This document shows, in pieces, positions 26,073 through 34,282 of a stretch of DNA of 34,282 nucleotides. The notes below the pieces were generated by a model. It ran no database searches. It saw nothing but the letters and a program-made list of their open reading frames with translations, and was not told the DNA's origin. Source of the DNA: Candidatus Palauibacter rhopaloidicola. Its GTDB lineage: Bacteria; Gemmatimonadota; Gemmatimonadetes; Palauibacterales; Palauibacteraceae. The DNA lies in contig JAPPGH010000063.1 in NCBI GenBank assembly GCA_026914155.1, positions 1-34,282 of the forward strand, in the 5' to 3' direction. The first letter of the stretch is position 1. Each line of letters starts with the position of its first letter. A program made the translations under genes and the position numbers.

Positions 26073-26986
26073 CAGCTGCGGTCTCCAGGATCTCCGGCCG
26101 CGCGCGCGCGGATGAGCGGATCTTCGCCGCGAGCGTCGCCGGCGCGGCGGGCATCGATCGCGCGCTCGACATCGAGCGCCTGACGCGTTTCACGGACATC
26201 GTGCACCCGGAGCACATCGGCGCCGCGCCGCGCCGCGGCCAGACACGCGGCCACGGAGGCCGTGACGCGCTCGGCCGGCCCCACATCGAGCAGCGCCCCG
26301 AGAAAGGACTTGCGCGACGGGCCGACCCACACGGGCGCTCCGAGCGACGCGATCTCGTCGAGCCGCGCCAGCAGTTCGAGATTCCCGTCCATGGACTTGC
26401 CGAAGCCGAGCCCCGGGTCGACCGCGATCTGCCCCGGTTCGCAGCCCGCGTCGAGCGCCGCCCGCCGGGCGTCGGCGAGCGCGCCGCCGACCTCCGACGC
26501 GATATTGCCGTACGCGGTGTCGAGCTGCATGGTTCGGGGCGTACCGCGCATGTGCATGAGGACGAGCCCGACGCCCGTCCGGGCCGCGAGCCTCGCCATC
26601 CCCGGACCGGCACGCAGGGCCGTCACGTCGTTGATCGCCGCGGCGCCCGCGTCCACGGCCCGCTCCGCCACCTCGAGCTTGTGCGTATCCACCGAGATGG
26701 GGATCGGGAGGTCGCGCAGGCCTCCGAGCACGGGTTCGAGCCGGGCCCATTCCTCGTCCGCCGGCACCGGGTCGGCGCCGGGGCGGGTGGACTCGGCCCC
26801 GACATCGAGGATCGCCGCCCCCTCCTCCGCGATCTGCCGGCCGCGCGCGATCGCCTTCCGGGGCCGCTCGAACCGGCCCCCATCCGAGAACGAATCGGGC
26901 GTGACGTTCAGGATCCCCGCGATCACGGGCGACTCGAGAGCGATCTCCCGGTCGCCTGCCCGCCAGGTGCGCGCCGGCCCCGCCAT
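26072..26986 (-). CDS. folP: Dihydropteroate synthase
   Basis: The 304-residue enzyme joins p-aminobenzoate to the pterin pyrophosphate in folate synthesis and is the sulfonamide target. Signature segments are IAGILNVTPDSFSDGGRF, AILDVGAESTRPGADPV, ISVDTHK, AAINDVTAL, LVLMHMRGTPRTMQ, and the C-terminal HDVRETRQALDVERAI. The length is slightly above the usual 280, owing to an extra 15 residues at the end. It follows ftsH by six bases and overlaps cdaA. Confidence 0.95.
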   Translation of the reverse strand: MAGPARTWRAGDREIALESPVIAGILNVTPDSFSDGGRFERPRKAIARGRQIAEEGAAILDVGAESTRPGADPVPADEEWARLEPVLGGLRDLPIPISVDTHKLEVAERAVDAGAAAINDVTALRAGPGMARLAARTGVGLVLMHMRGTPRTMQLDTAYGNIASEVGGALADARRAALDAGCEPGQIAVDPGLGFGKSMDGNLELLARLDEIASLGAPVWVGPSRKSFLGALLDVGPAERVTASVAACLAAARRGADVLRVHDVRETRQALDVERAIDARRAGDARGEDPLIRARAAGDPGDRS

Positions 26987-26992
26987 CGAAGG

Positions 26993-28993
26993 CTAGGCGG
27001 GGGCCGGGGCGGGCTCGCCCCCCGCACCCTCCAGCGGACGCTCGCGCTGCGGCGCCGGCTCTACGACCGCCGGCCGCGGTGCCGGTGGGGCGGGTTCCGG
27101 GGCCGGGGCCGGCAGCTCCCTGCCCTCCTCGAGCAGCTTGATGTCTTCCGCATCGAGCGTCTCCCGATCCAGCAGCGCCTCCGCGATCGCTTCGAGCAGC
27201 GGCTGATTCGCTTCGAGGACGGCACCCGTGGCGGCGTACGACTCATCCAGGATGCGCTTGATCTCGCCGTCCACGAGTTCGGCCGTCTTCTCGCTGACCT
27301 CGCGGCGCTGGGAGAGGTCGCGGCCCAGAAAGACCTCCTGTTCCCGGTCCCCCACGGACATCGCGCCCACGGCCGGCGACATCCCGAATTGCGTGACCAT
27401 GCGGCGCGCGAGATCCGTCGCGCGCTCGATGTCGTTGCCCGCGCCGGTCGTGATCTTGCTGTCGCCGAACATCATCTCTTCGGCCACGCGCCCGCCGAAG
27501 AGCATCTTGAGCTGACCCTCGAGCCATTCCTTCGTGTAGTTGTGCCGGTCTTCCTCGGGCAGCGAAGCCGTGATCCCGAGGGCCCGCCCGCGCGGGACGA
27601 TCGTCACCTTGTGGAGCGGATCCAGGCCCGGGACGCGGAGGGCAACCACGGCGTGCCCCGCCTCGTGGTAGGCCGTGACGCGGCGCTCCTCCTCGGAGAT
27701 CACCATGCTCCGGCGCTCGGTGCCGAGCATGACCTTGTCCTTGGCCCGCTCGAACTCCTCCATGTAGACGCGATCCTTGTCGTCCCGCGCCGCGATGAGC
27801 GCGGCCTCGTTCACGACGTTCTCGATATCCGCGCCCGAGAGTCCGGGGGTCCCCTTCGCCAGCACCGCGAGGTCGACATCGTCGGCCAGCGGGATGTCCT
27901 GCGTGTGCACCTGGAAGATTCCCTCACGCCCCTTGATATCGGGATTGTCGACGACGATCTGGCGGTCGAAGCGACCGGGGCGCAGGAGCGCGGGATCGAG
28001 CACGTCCGGCCGGTTCGTCGCCGCGAGGAGGATCACGCCTTCGTTCGATTCGAACCCGTCCATTTCCACGAGCAGCTGGTTCAGGGTCTGTTCGCGCTCG
28101 TCGTGCCCGCCTCCGAGGCCCGCCCCGCGGTGGCGTCCGACCGCATCGATCTCGTCGATGAAGATGATGCAGGGCGCCTGGGCCTTCCCCTGTTCGAAGA
28201 GATCGCGCACGCGGGATGCCCCCACGCCGACGAACATCTCCACGAAGTCGGAGCCGGACATCGAGAAGAACGGTCGGCCGGCCTCCCCGGCCACGGCTCT
28301 CGCGAGGAGCGTCTTGCCGGTCCCCGGCGGCCCGACGAGCAACGCGCCTTTCGGCAGGCGCCCGCCCAGCCGCGAGAACTTCCGCGGATCCTTCAGGAAC
28401 TCGATGATCTCCTGCAGTTCGTCCTTCGCTTCATCGCATCCCGCGACATCGGCGAAGGTGATCTTCGGCGTGTCTCCGCTCAGGAGTCGGGCCTTCGACT
28501 TCCCGAAGCTGAACGCCCGCGATCCTCCGGCCTGCATCTGCCGGATGACGAAGAGCCAGAGCCCGATGATGAAGATCCAGGGAAGGATCGAGATGAACAC
28601 GTTGAGCCAGTTGCTGCGCGCGGGGAGCGTCTCGATCGTGATGTCGGCCTCGAGCAGTTCGCTCATGAGGGCATCGCCGATCTCCCGCGTCGGGAGCAGA
28701 AGATGGAAGTTCCCGATTTCCGCCTCGTCGACGGCGATCGCGCTCCGGAGAGTGCCCTCCACCTCGCCGGTGCCGAGGCGCACCTGGATCGACTCGATGT
28801 TCCGCTGCTCGATCTGCTCTCGGAACTGCGTATAGCTCAGCGTCTCCCGGCCCTCCCTGGCGCCCCCCATGAACTGGAGGAGGGCGACGGGGATCAGAAT
28901 CAACAGCGCCCAGAACGACGCCGTCCTGAGCCATCGGTGCATGCGCCCCGAAGGATCGCTGCCGTCCGGCTTCTGCGGCTGTTCTTGTCTCAT
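26993..28993 (-). CDS. ftsH: ATP-dependent zinc metalloprotease FtsH
   Basis: The 666-residue membrane AAA protease degrades membrane and short-lived cytosolic proteins. Two transmembrane segments (about 26-42 and 130-147) flank a periplasmic domain. The AAA module has Walker A GPPGTGKT, Walker [12 protein letters not shown], and [23 protein letters not shown]. The zinc site is HEAGH, with a downstream Asp in [15 protein letters not shown]. The C-terminal 40 residues are Pro/Ala-rich. It follows hpt, as in the Bacillus tilS-hprT-ftsH block. Confidence 0.96.
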   Translation of the reverse strand: MRQEQPQKPDGSDPSGRMHRWLRTASFWALLILIPVALLQFMGGAREGRETLSYTQFREQIEQRNIESIQVRLGTGEVEGTLRSAIAVDEAEIGNFHLLLPTREIGDALMSELLEADITIETLPARSNWLNVFISILPWIFIIGLWLFVIRQMQAGGSRAFSFGKSKARLLSGDTPKITFADVAGCDEAKDELQEIIEFLKDPRKFSRLGGRLPKGALLVGPPGTGKTLLARAVAGEAGRPFFSMSGSDFVEMFVGVGASRVRDLFEQGKAQAPCIIFIDEIDAVGRHRGAGLGGGHDEREQTLNQLLVEMDGFESNEGVILLAATNRPDVLDPALLRPGRFDRQIVVDNPDIKGREGIFQVHTQDIPLADDVDLAVLAKGTPGLSGADIENVVNEAALIAARDDKDRVYMEEFERAKDKVMLGTERRSMVISEEERRVTAYHEAGHAVVALRVPGLDPLHKVTIVPRGRALGITASLPEEDRHNYTKEWLEGQLKMLFGGRVAEEMMFGDSKITTGAGNDIERATDLARRMVTQFGMSPAVGAMSVGDREQEVFLGRDLSQRREVSEKTAELVDGEIKRILDESYAATGAVLEANQPLLEAIAEALLDRETLDAEDIKLLEEGRELPAPAPEPAPPAPRPAVVEPAPQRERPLEGAGGEPAPAPA

Positions 28994-29054
28994 TTTGATC
29001 TATTCCGACCTGTTCAAGCTCCGATGTCTCGCCTGCGGCCGTCTCGCGTACGGC

Positions 29055-29618
29055 TCATGTACGGGGACACGCGATGAACGGAAGGTGACGAAAATCCTCC
29101 CCATGATCCAATCCATACCCCACAAGGAACTCATTTGGTGCATCGAAGCCAACCCACCGCGGCTCCCACTCGAGACCCGGCGCGATGCGCTTGTGCAGGA
29201 GCGCGCAGATCTCGAGGGAAGCGGGACCGCGCTCGGCGATCCCGCCGCACAACTGGTTCAGCGTGGTGCCGCTGTCGACGATGTCCTCGACGATGATGAT
29301 GTGCCGGCCGGCCATCGGGGCCCGCGGATCGTAGAGCAGTTCCACGCGGCCCGAACTCTTCGTGCCCGTGCCGTAGCTGGACGCGACGAGGAAGTCGACC
29401 TGCAGCGGGCGCCGGATCTGGCGGACCAGATCGCCGAGGAACACGAACGACCCCTTGAGCAGTCCCAGCAGCAGGATGTCGGCGTCCGGCGGGTAGGCGG
29501 CGGCGATCTCCGCTCCCATGCCGGCGACGCGGGCCGCGATCTCCGACGCGGAGTAGACGATGCGCCCGAGGGGCTCGCCTCCCGTGTACTCCGTGAACTC
29601 ACGTTCCGCGGCTGTCAT
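29055..29618 (-). CDS. hpt: Hypoxanthine phosphoribosyltransferase
   Basis: The product (187 residues) salvages hypoxanthine/guanine with PRPP. The PRPP loop IIIVEDIVDSGTTLNQL and the N-terminal LLLGLLKGSFVFLGDLVRQI are typical of bacterial Hpt, as is the VDFLVASSYGTGTKSSG flexible loop. I choose the ATG at 29618 (MTAAEREFTEY); the frame could begin at a TTG ten codons upstream. It overlaps the tilS 3' end by 20 bases and precedes ftsH, the same order as in Firmicutes. Confidence 0.93.
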   Translation of the reverse strand: MTAAEREFTEYTGGEPLGRIVYSASEIAARVAGMGAEIAAAYPPDADILLLGLLKGSFVFLGDLVRQIRRPLQVDFLVASSYGTGTKSSGRVELLYDPRAPMAGRHIIIVEDIVDSGTTLNQLCGGIAERGPASLEICALLHKRIAPGLEWEPRWVGFDAPNEFLVGYGLDHGEDFRHLPFIACPRT

Positions 29619-31044
29619 CGTGCCGGTGTCGGCGCTCTGTGAATCCAATGGCGAACCACGCTCCTCCAGAGTCGGCCGGTTCCACCGCCGCCCTGGAGTG
29701 TCCGGCCACCCACAGCACTCTCCGGTCGGCGTCCACGACGACCGGCACGCCCGTACGTTCCGAGGCCGGCACGCGGCGCTCCATCAGGAGCTTCGCGACC
29801 CTTCGCGATCCGGCCCGCGTGCGGATCCGGTCCCCGGGTTGCGGCCCCCGCACCCGGACCGGGAACCGGGCCCCGTCGACGGGGAGTGCGGTGGCCCAGC
29901 GTTCCGTGCCCTCCAGGGCGCCCCACCGCACCTCGTAGTCGCGCCCGCCCAGGCGGATCGGCTCCCGCCCGGCCTGGCGCGCCCGCGTGCGGTCGATATC
30001 GCACTCGCGGTCGGGCGGCGCCTCGCGCACGCACCGGACATGAATCCGGTCGAACTCCCGCTCGACCCGCAGACCTGCCGCGATGTCCACTCCGTGCCCG
30101 CTCTTCGCCGTGTCGATGAAGGAGGCGCCCGCGCGGGTTCCGCGCCGGGACACCCGGAAGCCCATGTCCCGGGCGACCCGCCGCAACATGCGCCCGCGAG
30201 CCGCCCGATCATACCCCAGCAGTACGGACCGGGCAATTTGCGCCCCGCCGGCGCTTCCCCCGTGTCCCGCGGCGGAGAGGAGCCGCCGGACGCGCGCTTC
30301 CAGCCCGCCCTCGGCCACGGCGGCATTCCGTCCGAGTTCCGCCAACTGCCGGCGGATGGTCGGCTCCCGGTCGGCCAGCGCCGGGAGCAGCCCGTGCCGC
30401 ACGCGCGAGCGCCGGTAACGAGGATTCCGGTTCGCGGGGTCCCTCACCCACTCGCGACCCGTGGCCCGCAGATAGCCTCTCAGGTCCTCGCGCGCGAAGC
30501 CGAGCAGCGGACGCACGTAGGCGCCGCGGCGGGCGGGGATGCCGGCCAGGCCGCGAAAGCCGGGGCCGCGCAGGAGGTTCAGCAGCACGGTCTCCACGTG
30601 GTCATCGCGCTGATGCGCGAGGGCGACGCGATCCGCCCCGGCCCGACGCCGCGCCTCGGCAAGGAACGCATATCGGGCCGCCCGCCACTCCGCCGGGCCG
30701 CCCGTGAGTCCGGTCGCGCGGCCCACGTCGCACGGCACATCGGCGCGGCGGCAGAGTTCCGCGGCCCTCGCGGCGCATGCAGCGCTTTCAGGCTGGAGTC
30801 CGTGGTCGAAGTGGGCCGCGCTCAGCTTCAACGGCCAGGACTCGCTCAGCGCGCGGAGGAGATCGAGGAGGGCGAGCGAGTCCGATCCGCCGGAGAAGGC
30901 CACGACGACGCACGAGCCACGCGGCAGAAGCTCGGGAGCCGCCTGCAGCGCGCCCCGCAGGCGCGTCTCCATGCCGGCGCCCGCCACCGGCGGGGCGGCG
31001 GCGCCGGGCGTCAGGACTTTCCTGGCGGGGGGCGGTCGCGCCAC
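29599..31044 (-). CDS. tilS: tRNA(Ile)-lysidine synthase
   Basis: The product (481 residues from the GTG at 31044) converts the wobble C of the CAU anticodon of tRNA-Ile2 to lysidine, so that it reads AUA. The PP-loop motif is VVVAFSGGSDSLALLDLLRA, followed by AAHFDHGLQPES and LAHQRDDHVETVLLNLLRGP. The C-terminal TilS domain has GDRIRTRAGSRRVAKLLMER and VVVDADRRVLWVAGH. An ATG at 30972 (METRLRGAL) gives a protein 24 residues shorter and avoids the overlap with the upstream small ORF; either is possible. It works on the same tRNA family as the ileS product. Confidence 0.92.
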   Translation of the reverse strand: MARPPPARKVLTPGAAAPPVAGAGMETRLRGALQAAPELLPRGSCVVVAFSGGSDSLALLDLLRALSESWPLKLSAAHFDHGLQPESAACAARAAELCRRADVPCDVGRATGLTGGPAEWRAARYAFLAEARRRAGADRVALAHQRDDHVETVLLNLLRGPGFRGLAGIPARRGAYVRPLLGFAREDLRGYLRATGREWVRDPANRNPRYRRSRVRHGLLPALADREPTIRRQLAELGRNAAVAEGGLEARVRRLLSAAGHGGSAGGAQIARSVLLGYDRAARGRMLRRVARDMGFRVSRRGTRAGASFIDTAKSGHGVDIAAGLRVEREFDRIHVRCVREAPPDRECDIDRTRARQAGREPIRLGGRDYEVRWGALEGTERWATALPVDGARFPVRVRGPQPGDRIRTRAGSRRVAKLLMERRVPASERTGVPVVVDADRRVLWVAGHSRAAVEPADSGGAWFAIGFTERRHRHDDSRGT

Positions 31045-31262
31045 GCCGCCGGGCCGCGGCGGAAGTCCAGTTCCTCGGCCACGGCGACGCCGAACTTCGG
31101 GCGCGCCGGCAACTCTCCGAACGCGATCTCCGATGGGGGGTCGGGAGAGGGGTCCGCGGAGGCGCGCCCGGAGCGGCCGAGCTTGCGCCCGTGCTCCCAG
31201 ACGCGATCCCGCCCGGCTACGTACGCCCGCAGGGCGTCGGCGACAGCTTTCGATCCGTTCAA
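31011..31262 (-). CDS. Small hypothetical protein between frr and tilS
   Basis: An 83-residue frame starts at a TTG at 31262 that overlaps the frr stop (GGAGG just before) and ends within the tilS 5' region. Its N-terminal helix is AVADALRAYVAGRDRVWEHG, followed by a Ser/Pro/Asp stretch and PKFGVAVAEELDFRRGP. I do not recognise a family. Without it the frr-tilS gap would be about 215 bases in an otherwise compact operon, which favours a real gene. The weak start and overlapping end argue against it. Confidence 0.4.
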   Translation of the reverse strand: MNGSKAVADALRAYVAGRDRVWEHGRKLGRSGRASADPSPDPPSEIAFGELPARPKFGVAVAEELDFRRGPAAWRDRPPPGKS

Positions 31263-31816
31263 ACCTCCATCACCTCCGCTTCCCTGCGCGTCAGCATCGC
31301 GTCGATCTTCTTCACGTAGTCGTCGGTATGCGTCTGGAGGTCGCCCATCGTGCGCCGGCAGATGTCCTCGCCGACCTCTCCGTCCCGCTGCATCTTCAGG
31401 AGCCGGTCGCGCGCTTCGTGTCTCGCGTGCCGGATCGACACCCGCCCCTCCTCCGCCATTCGATGGAGGACCTTGACGAGTTCGCGCCGGCGCTCCTCGG
31501 TCAGCGGCGGGATGGGCACCCGGACAACCGCGCCGTCCACCGAAGGGTTGAGCCCCAGATCGCCGCTCTGGATCGCGCGCGCCACGTCGCGGGCGATGTT
31601 CGGATCGTACGGCTGCACGAGGAGCATCGTCGGCTCGGGGGCACTGACGTTCGCCACCTGCCGCAACTGCACGATGGAGCCGTACGCCTCGACCCTCACG
31701 CCATCGAGAATCGCCGTCGTCGCCTTTCCCGTACGAACGGTGGCGAATTCCCGCGCGATCGCCTCGATCGCGCTTTCCATCGCCAGGACCGCATTCTCCA
31801 GCGTCTCCTCCGGCAC
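31259..31816 (-). CDS. frr: Ribosome recycling factor
   Basis: From the GTG at 31816 (GGAGGGG upstream) the product has 185 residues, exactly the family length. With EF-G it splits post-termination ribosomes. Typical segments are EFATVRTGKATTAILDGVRV, EAYGSIVQLRQVANVSAPEP, LVQPYDPNIARDVARAIQ, GLNPSVDGAVVRVPIPPLTE ERR, and the C-terminal TDDYVKKIDAMLTRREAEVM. The longer frame upstream lies inside pyrH. It is the fourth gene of the rpsB-tsf-pyrH-frr block. Confidence 0.95.
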   Translation of the reverse strand: MPEETLENAVLAMESAIEAIAREFATVRTGKATTAILDGVRVEAYGSIVQLRQVANVSAPEPTMLLVQPYDPNIARDVARAIQSGDLGLNPSVDGAVVRVPIPPLTEERRRELVKVLHRMAEEGRVSIRHARHEARDRLLKMQRDGEVGEDICRRTMGDLQTHTDDYVKKIDAMLTRREAEVMEV

Positions 31817-31857
31817 CGTCCCCTCCGATCTTCGCGAATCCGTCGGGACCCGGACTG

Positions 31858-32562
31858 CTACGCGACGAGGGTCCCGATCCTCTCGCCTCGCAACGCTGCC
31901 AGGATTGCACCCGGGCGCTTGATGTTCAAGACGACGATGGGCAGCGAGTTGTCCTTGCACAGCGAGATCGCCGCCGCGTCCATGACGCCGAGTTCGCGGG
32001 TCATCACCTCGAGATAGCCGATCTCGTCGATAAGCGAGGCGTCCGGGTCGGTCTCCGGATCCGCCGTGTACACGCCATCGACCCGCGTCGCCTTCATGAT
32101 CACGTCGGCTTCCATCTCGATCGCTCGGAGCACGGCCGCCGTATCGGTGGAAAAATACGGGTTCCCGGTACCTCCGGCGAAGATCACGACCCTTCTCTTC
32201 TCGAGATGGCGCAGCGCGCGGCGCCGGATGTAGGGCTCCGCGAGTTCCTCCATCCGGATGGCGGACATGACCCGCGTCTCCACTCCGGACTGTTCGAGCA
32301 TGTCCTGGAGCGCCATCGCGTTGATCACGGTCGCGAGCATGCCCATGTAGTCCGCGCTCACCCGATCCATGCCGCGCGCGCTCGCCACCGTGCCGCGCAT
32401 GATGTTGCCGCCGCCCACGACGAGCCCGAGGCTCACGCCGCTCTCGAAGACGCGACGGATTTCGTGCGTGAGTTCCTCGATGACGGGCGGGTCGATGCCG
32501 AACCCCCGGTTTCCGGCGAGCGATTCGCCGGAGAGCTTCACGAGGGCGCGGCGATACTTCAG
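31858..32562 (-). CDS. pyrH: UMP kinase, apparently started at CTG
   Basis: The hexameric enzyme phosphorylates UMP to UDP. Key parts are [11 protein letters not shown] (N-terminal phosphate loop), [50 protein letters not shown], and [14 protein letters not shown]. Alignment with the family start (MKYKRVLLKLSGE type) places initiation at CTG-AAG-TAT (32562), giving 234 residues, the normal length. No in-frame ATG, GTG or TTG fits: the next GTG is inside the first beta strand, and upstream codons lie in or just past tsf. GGGAG precedes the CTG closely. Weak initiation could tune UMP kinase level relative to tsf. Confidence 0.93.
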   Translation of the reverse strand: MKYRRALVKLSGESLAGNRGFGIDPPVIEELTHEIRRVFESGVSLGLVVGGGNIMRGTVASARGMDRVSADYMGMLATVINAMALQDMLEQSGVETRVMSAIRMEELAEPYIRRRALRHLEKRRVVIFAGGTGNPYFSTDTAAVLRAIEMEADVIMKATRVDGVYTADPETDPDASLIDEIGYLEVMTRELGVMDAAAISLCKDNSLPIVVLNIKRPGAILAALRGERIGTLVA

Positions 32563-32597
32563 GTCTCCCGCGCCCCCGGGAATCCGATCCGCGGAAC

Positions 32598-33446
32598 TCA
32601 GCCGCCCACCTCGAAGCGGACGAACCGCCGAACCGCCAGATCCTCTCCCGCCTCGCGCAGCACGTCTCTCACCGTCCGGTCCGGATCCCGCACGTAGGCC
32701 TGCCACAGAAGCGCGTTGTCCTCATAGAACTTGCGCATGCGGCCCTCGACGATCTTTTCGGTGATCGAGGCCGGCTTGCCCTGCTCCAGCGCCTGTTCGG
32801 TCAGGAGCTTGCGCTCGCGTTCGACCTCTGCCTCCGGAATATCGTCCGGCGACACGCCCCGGGGGTTCGTGGCCGCGGCATGCATCGCGATCCCGCGGGC
32901 CGCCTCCGCCGCCGCGTCGCCCGAGTCCGAAACTTCCAGCAGCACGCCGATGCGATTCCCGAAGTGGACGTAGGACGCGAAGGCTCCGCACGCGCCGAGG
33001 TTGTAGCGCACGGCGCGTCCCACCTGGACGTTCTCTCCGACCTGGACCCGCAGTTCGTTGAGGCGGCTCTCGATCGCGCCTCCGCCCTCGAGCCGAAGCA
33101 GCGCATCGCCCCGCACGGTCTCGCCGTCCGGCACCGGGAGGTCGAAAAGCCGCTCCGCCAGATCCCGCGAGAAATCCTCGAACGCCTCGCTGCGCGCAAC
33201 GAAGTCCGTTTCGCTCAGCACCTCGACCATCGAGGCGGACCCGTCACGCATCGCGATGCGGATCGTGCCCTCCGACACGGTGCGCGCCTCGCGCTTCGCC
33301 GCCTTCGCCGCGCCCGCCTTCCTGAGCAGGTCGATGGCCCGCTCCGTATCTCCCTCCGATTCGATGAGCGCGCGCTTGCAGTCCATCATCCCGGCGCCCG
33401 TCCGGTCGCGGAGAGCCTTCACCGCCCCGGCCGTGATCTGCGTCAT
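32598..33446 (-). CDS. tsf: Elongation factor Ts
   Basis: This 282-residue guanine-nucleotide exchange factor for EF-Tu starts [26 protein letters not shown], the conserved N-terminal domain, and contains [20 protein letters not shown] and [14 protein letters not shown]. The C-terminus is shortened, ending [20 protein letters not shown] and so on, as usual. I prefer the ATG at 33446; another ATG lies three codons upstream at 33455, but its ribosome site (AAGGAG) is too close. It follows a terminator-like hairpin after rpsB, so its expression is likely attenuated. Confidence 0.95.
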   Translation of the reverse strand: MTQITAGAVKALRDRTGAGMMDCKRALIESEGDTERAIDLLRKAGAAKAAKREARTVSEGTIRIAMRDGSASMVEVLSETDFVARSEAFEDFSRDLAERLFDLPVPDGETVRGDALLRLEGGGAIESRLNELRVQVGENVQVGRAVRYNLGACGAFASYVHFGNRIGVLLEVSDSGDAAAEAARGIAMHAAATNPRGVSPDDIPEAEVERERKLLTEQALEQGKPASITEKIVEGRMRKFYEDNALLWQAYVRDPDRTVRDVLREAGEDLAVRRFVRFEVGG

Positions 33447-33466
33447 GGTCTCCATGTCTCCTTCCC

Positions 33467-33492
33467 AAAAAAAAGGGCCACCGAAGTGGCCC
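33467..33492 (-). terminator. Intrinsic terminator/attenuator between rpsB and tsf
   Basis: On the minus strand GGGCCAC-TTCG-GTGGCCC (33475-33492, stable TTCG tetraloop) is followed at once by eight T (33467-33474). It begins eight bases past the rpsB stop. Partial read-through would give more S2 than EF-Ts, as in other rpsB-tsf operons that have an intercistronic terminator. Confidence 0.9.
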
Positions 33493-33499
33493 CGTGCGG

Positions 33500-34282
33500 T
33501 CACTTCTCTTCCGACTCCACCTCTCCGACGACTGCCGCTTCGGCATCCTCCGATCCGGCATCCGCCGCGGGCTCCGGGTTTCCGGCCGCCTCGGCCTTCG
33601 CATCGCTCTCGGCCGCCTCGGCCTTCGCATCGCTCTCGGCCGCCTCGGCCTTCGCCTCGCTCCCGGCTGGCTCGGCGCCCCCGTCGGCGCTCTCTATCAC
33701 GGCCGGGTGGTGCAGTCGCTGCGCGATGACCTCGGGACGCGGCTTCCGCCTCGGCCTCCGGCGGCGCGAACCGCCGGCTGCGTCGGCGACCCCGCCGGCG
33801 TCGCTCGAATACGTGTACGCCTGCGATTCGGCCTCTTCCCGTCCCGCCTCGGGAATCTCGCGCCGAGACGTCTCCACGACATCGGCGATCGAGCGCGTGA
33901 TCAGGGAAACCGAGCGAATCGCGTCATCGTTGCCCGCGATGGCGATGGTCAGGAGGTCGGGATCCGCGTTCGTGTCCGCGATCGCGACGACCGGGATGCC
34001 GAGGCGGTTCGCCTCGCGCACCGCGATTTCCTCACGGGTCGAATCCACGACGAACACGAGCCCCGGCAGCCGCGACATCTCCTTGATGCCGGACAGATAG
34101 CGGTCGAGCTTCTGGCGCTCCCGCTCGAGGAGCAGGCGCTCCTTCTTCGTGTAGAATTCGAACGCCCCCTCCTCGACGCCCCGCTCGAGTTCCTTCAGGC
34201 GCGCGACGTTCTTCTTGATCGTCTGGAAGTTGGTGAGCATTCCGCCGAGCCAGCGTTCCGTGACGTAGAAGGAACCGCACCG
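33500..34282 (-). CDS. rpsB: Ribosomal protein S2 (5' end outside the window), with long acidic tail
   Basis: The frame runs to the window edge (FYVTERWLGGMLTNFQTIKK) and covers the S2 core after about its first third: VARLKELERGVEEGAFEFYT, LPGLVFVVDSTREEIAVREA, GIPVVAIADTNADPDLLTIA, and GNDDAIRSVSLITRSIADVV. S2 belongs to the small ribosomal subunit. After the core the protein has a C-terminal extension of about 100 residues: a basic patch (GSRRRRPRRKPRPEVIAQR), then an acidic Ala/Glu tail with a 9-residue repeat (SDAKAEAAE). Tails of this type are found in several phyla, but this one is long. A terminator follows the stop. Confidence 0.95.
   Translation of the reverse strand, partial: RCGSFYVTERWLGGMLTNFQTIKKNVARLKELERGVEEGAFEFYTKKERLLLERERQKLDRYLSGIKEMSRLPGLVFVVDSTREEIAVREANRLGIPVVAIADTNADPDLLTIAIAGNDDAIRSVSLITRSIADVVETSRREIPEAGREEAESQAYTYSSDAGGVADAAGGSRRRRPRRKPRPEVIAQRLHHPAVIESADGGAEPAGSEAKAEAAESDAKAEAAESDAKAEAAGNPEPAADAGSEDAEAAVVGEVESEEK
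33584..33664. repeat. 27-bp tandem repeat in the rpsB tail
   Basis: Three units of 27 bp (33584-33610, 33611-33637, 33638-33664). The first two are identical and the third differs at two bases. Each codes for a 9-residue unit of the Ser-Asp-Ala-Lys-Ala-Glu-Ala-Ala-Glu type. The repeat lies in the disordered tail of S2. Confidence 0.85.

Noticed and set aside
26201..29077. 958-residue open frame opposite folP and ftsH
   Set aside because: Antisense shadow of two well-identified genes; low-complexity His/Arg/Asp composition and no domain.

Overview
The window is a stretch of high-GC bacterial chromosome. It is consistent with a Gram-negative-type cell (TonB/ExbB/ExbD, LspA, RRF/EF-Ts/S2 block), and a Gemmatimonadota-like lineage is my best guess. 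That assignment is an inference from GC content, gene order and protein style; there is no rRNA here to test it.

The window has two halves meeting near 15.7 kb. The left part (1-15.7 kb) is accessory DNA. It starts with the proximal end of a type IV secretion/conjugation cluster on the minus strand: a helix-turn-helix/AlpA regulator, VirB2, VirB3, and a VirB4 that stops before its ATPase half. Next comes a 1,422-residue secreted multidomain protein (Calx-beta, cadherin-like and Ig-like modules with a perfect internal repeat of about 284 bp). A divergent LysR regulator and a decayed second LysR copy follow, all sharing the same type of palindromic box. A six-gene plus-strand block then follows: a ribbon-helix-helix protein, a 5-methylcytosine methyltransferase, a MORC/MutL-like GHKL ATPase fused to a PD-(D/E)XK-type nuclease, Vsr, an HNH nuclease, and an unrecognised protein with a glycine-zipper membrane segment. 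Most of these genes overlap by 4 bases (ATGA/GTGA), so they look like one restriction/defence system. The island ends at the 5' half of a tRNA-Val(TAC) gene that breaks off exactly after the anticodon loop, which I read as an integration junction.

The right part (15.7-34.3 kb) is core chromosome. It is a single minus-strand convoy of tightly packed housekeeping genes, in transcription order: rpsB-tsf-pyrH-frr, a small unknown ORF, tilS-hpt-ftsH, folP-cdaA, exbB-exbD-exbD-tonB, yggS-divIVA-ileS, dksA-like-lspA-rluD, and a small membrane protein. It covers translation, nucleotide and folate metabolism, c-di-AMP signalling, envelope energy transduction, cell-pole organisation and lipoprotein maturation. 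Two clear intrinsic terminators are present, one between rpsB and tsf and one after tonB.

The points most worth attention are these: the IleRS carries a G-x-H-H motif in place of the canonical H-x-G-H; the GHKL-nuclease/Vsr/HNH system includes a membrane-type protein of unknown role; the tRNA-Val is half missing at the island edge; pyrH apparently starts at CTG; and the large secreted protein contains an internal lipoprotein-like start.
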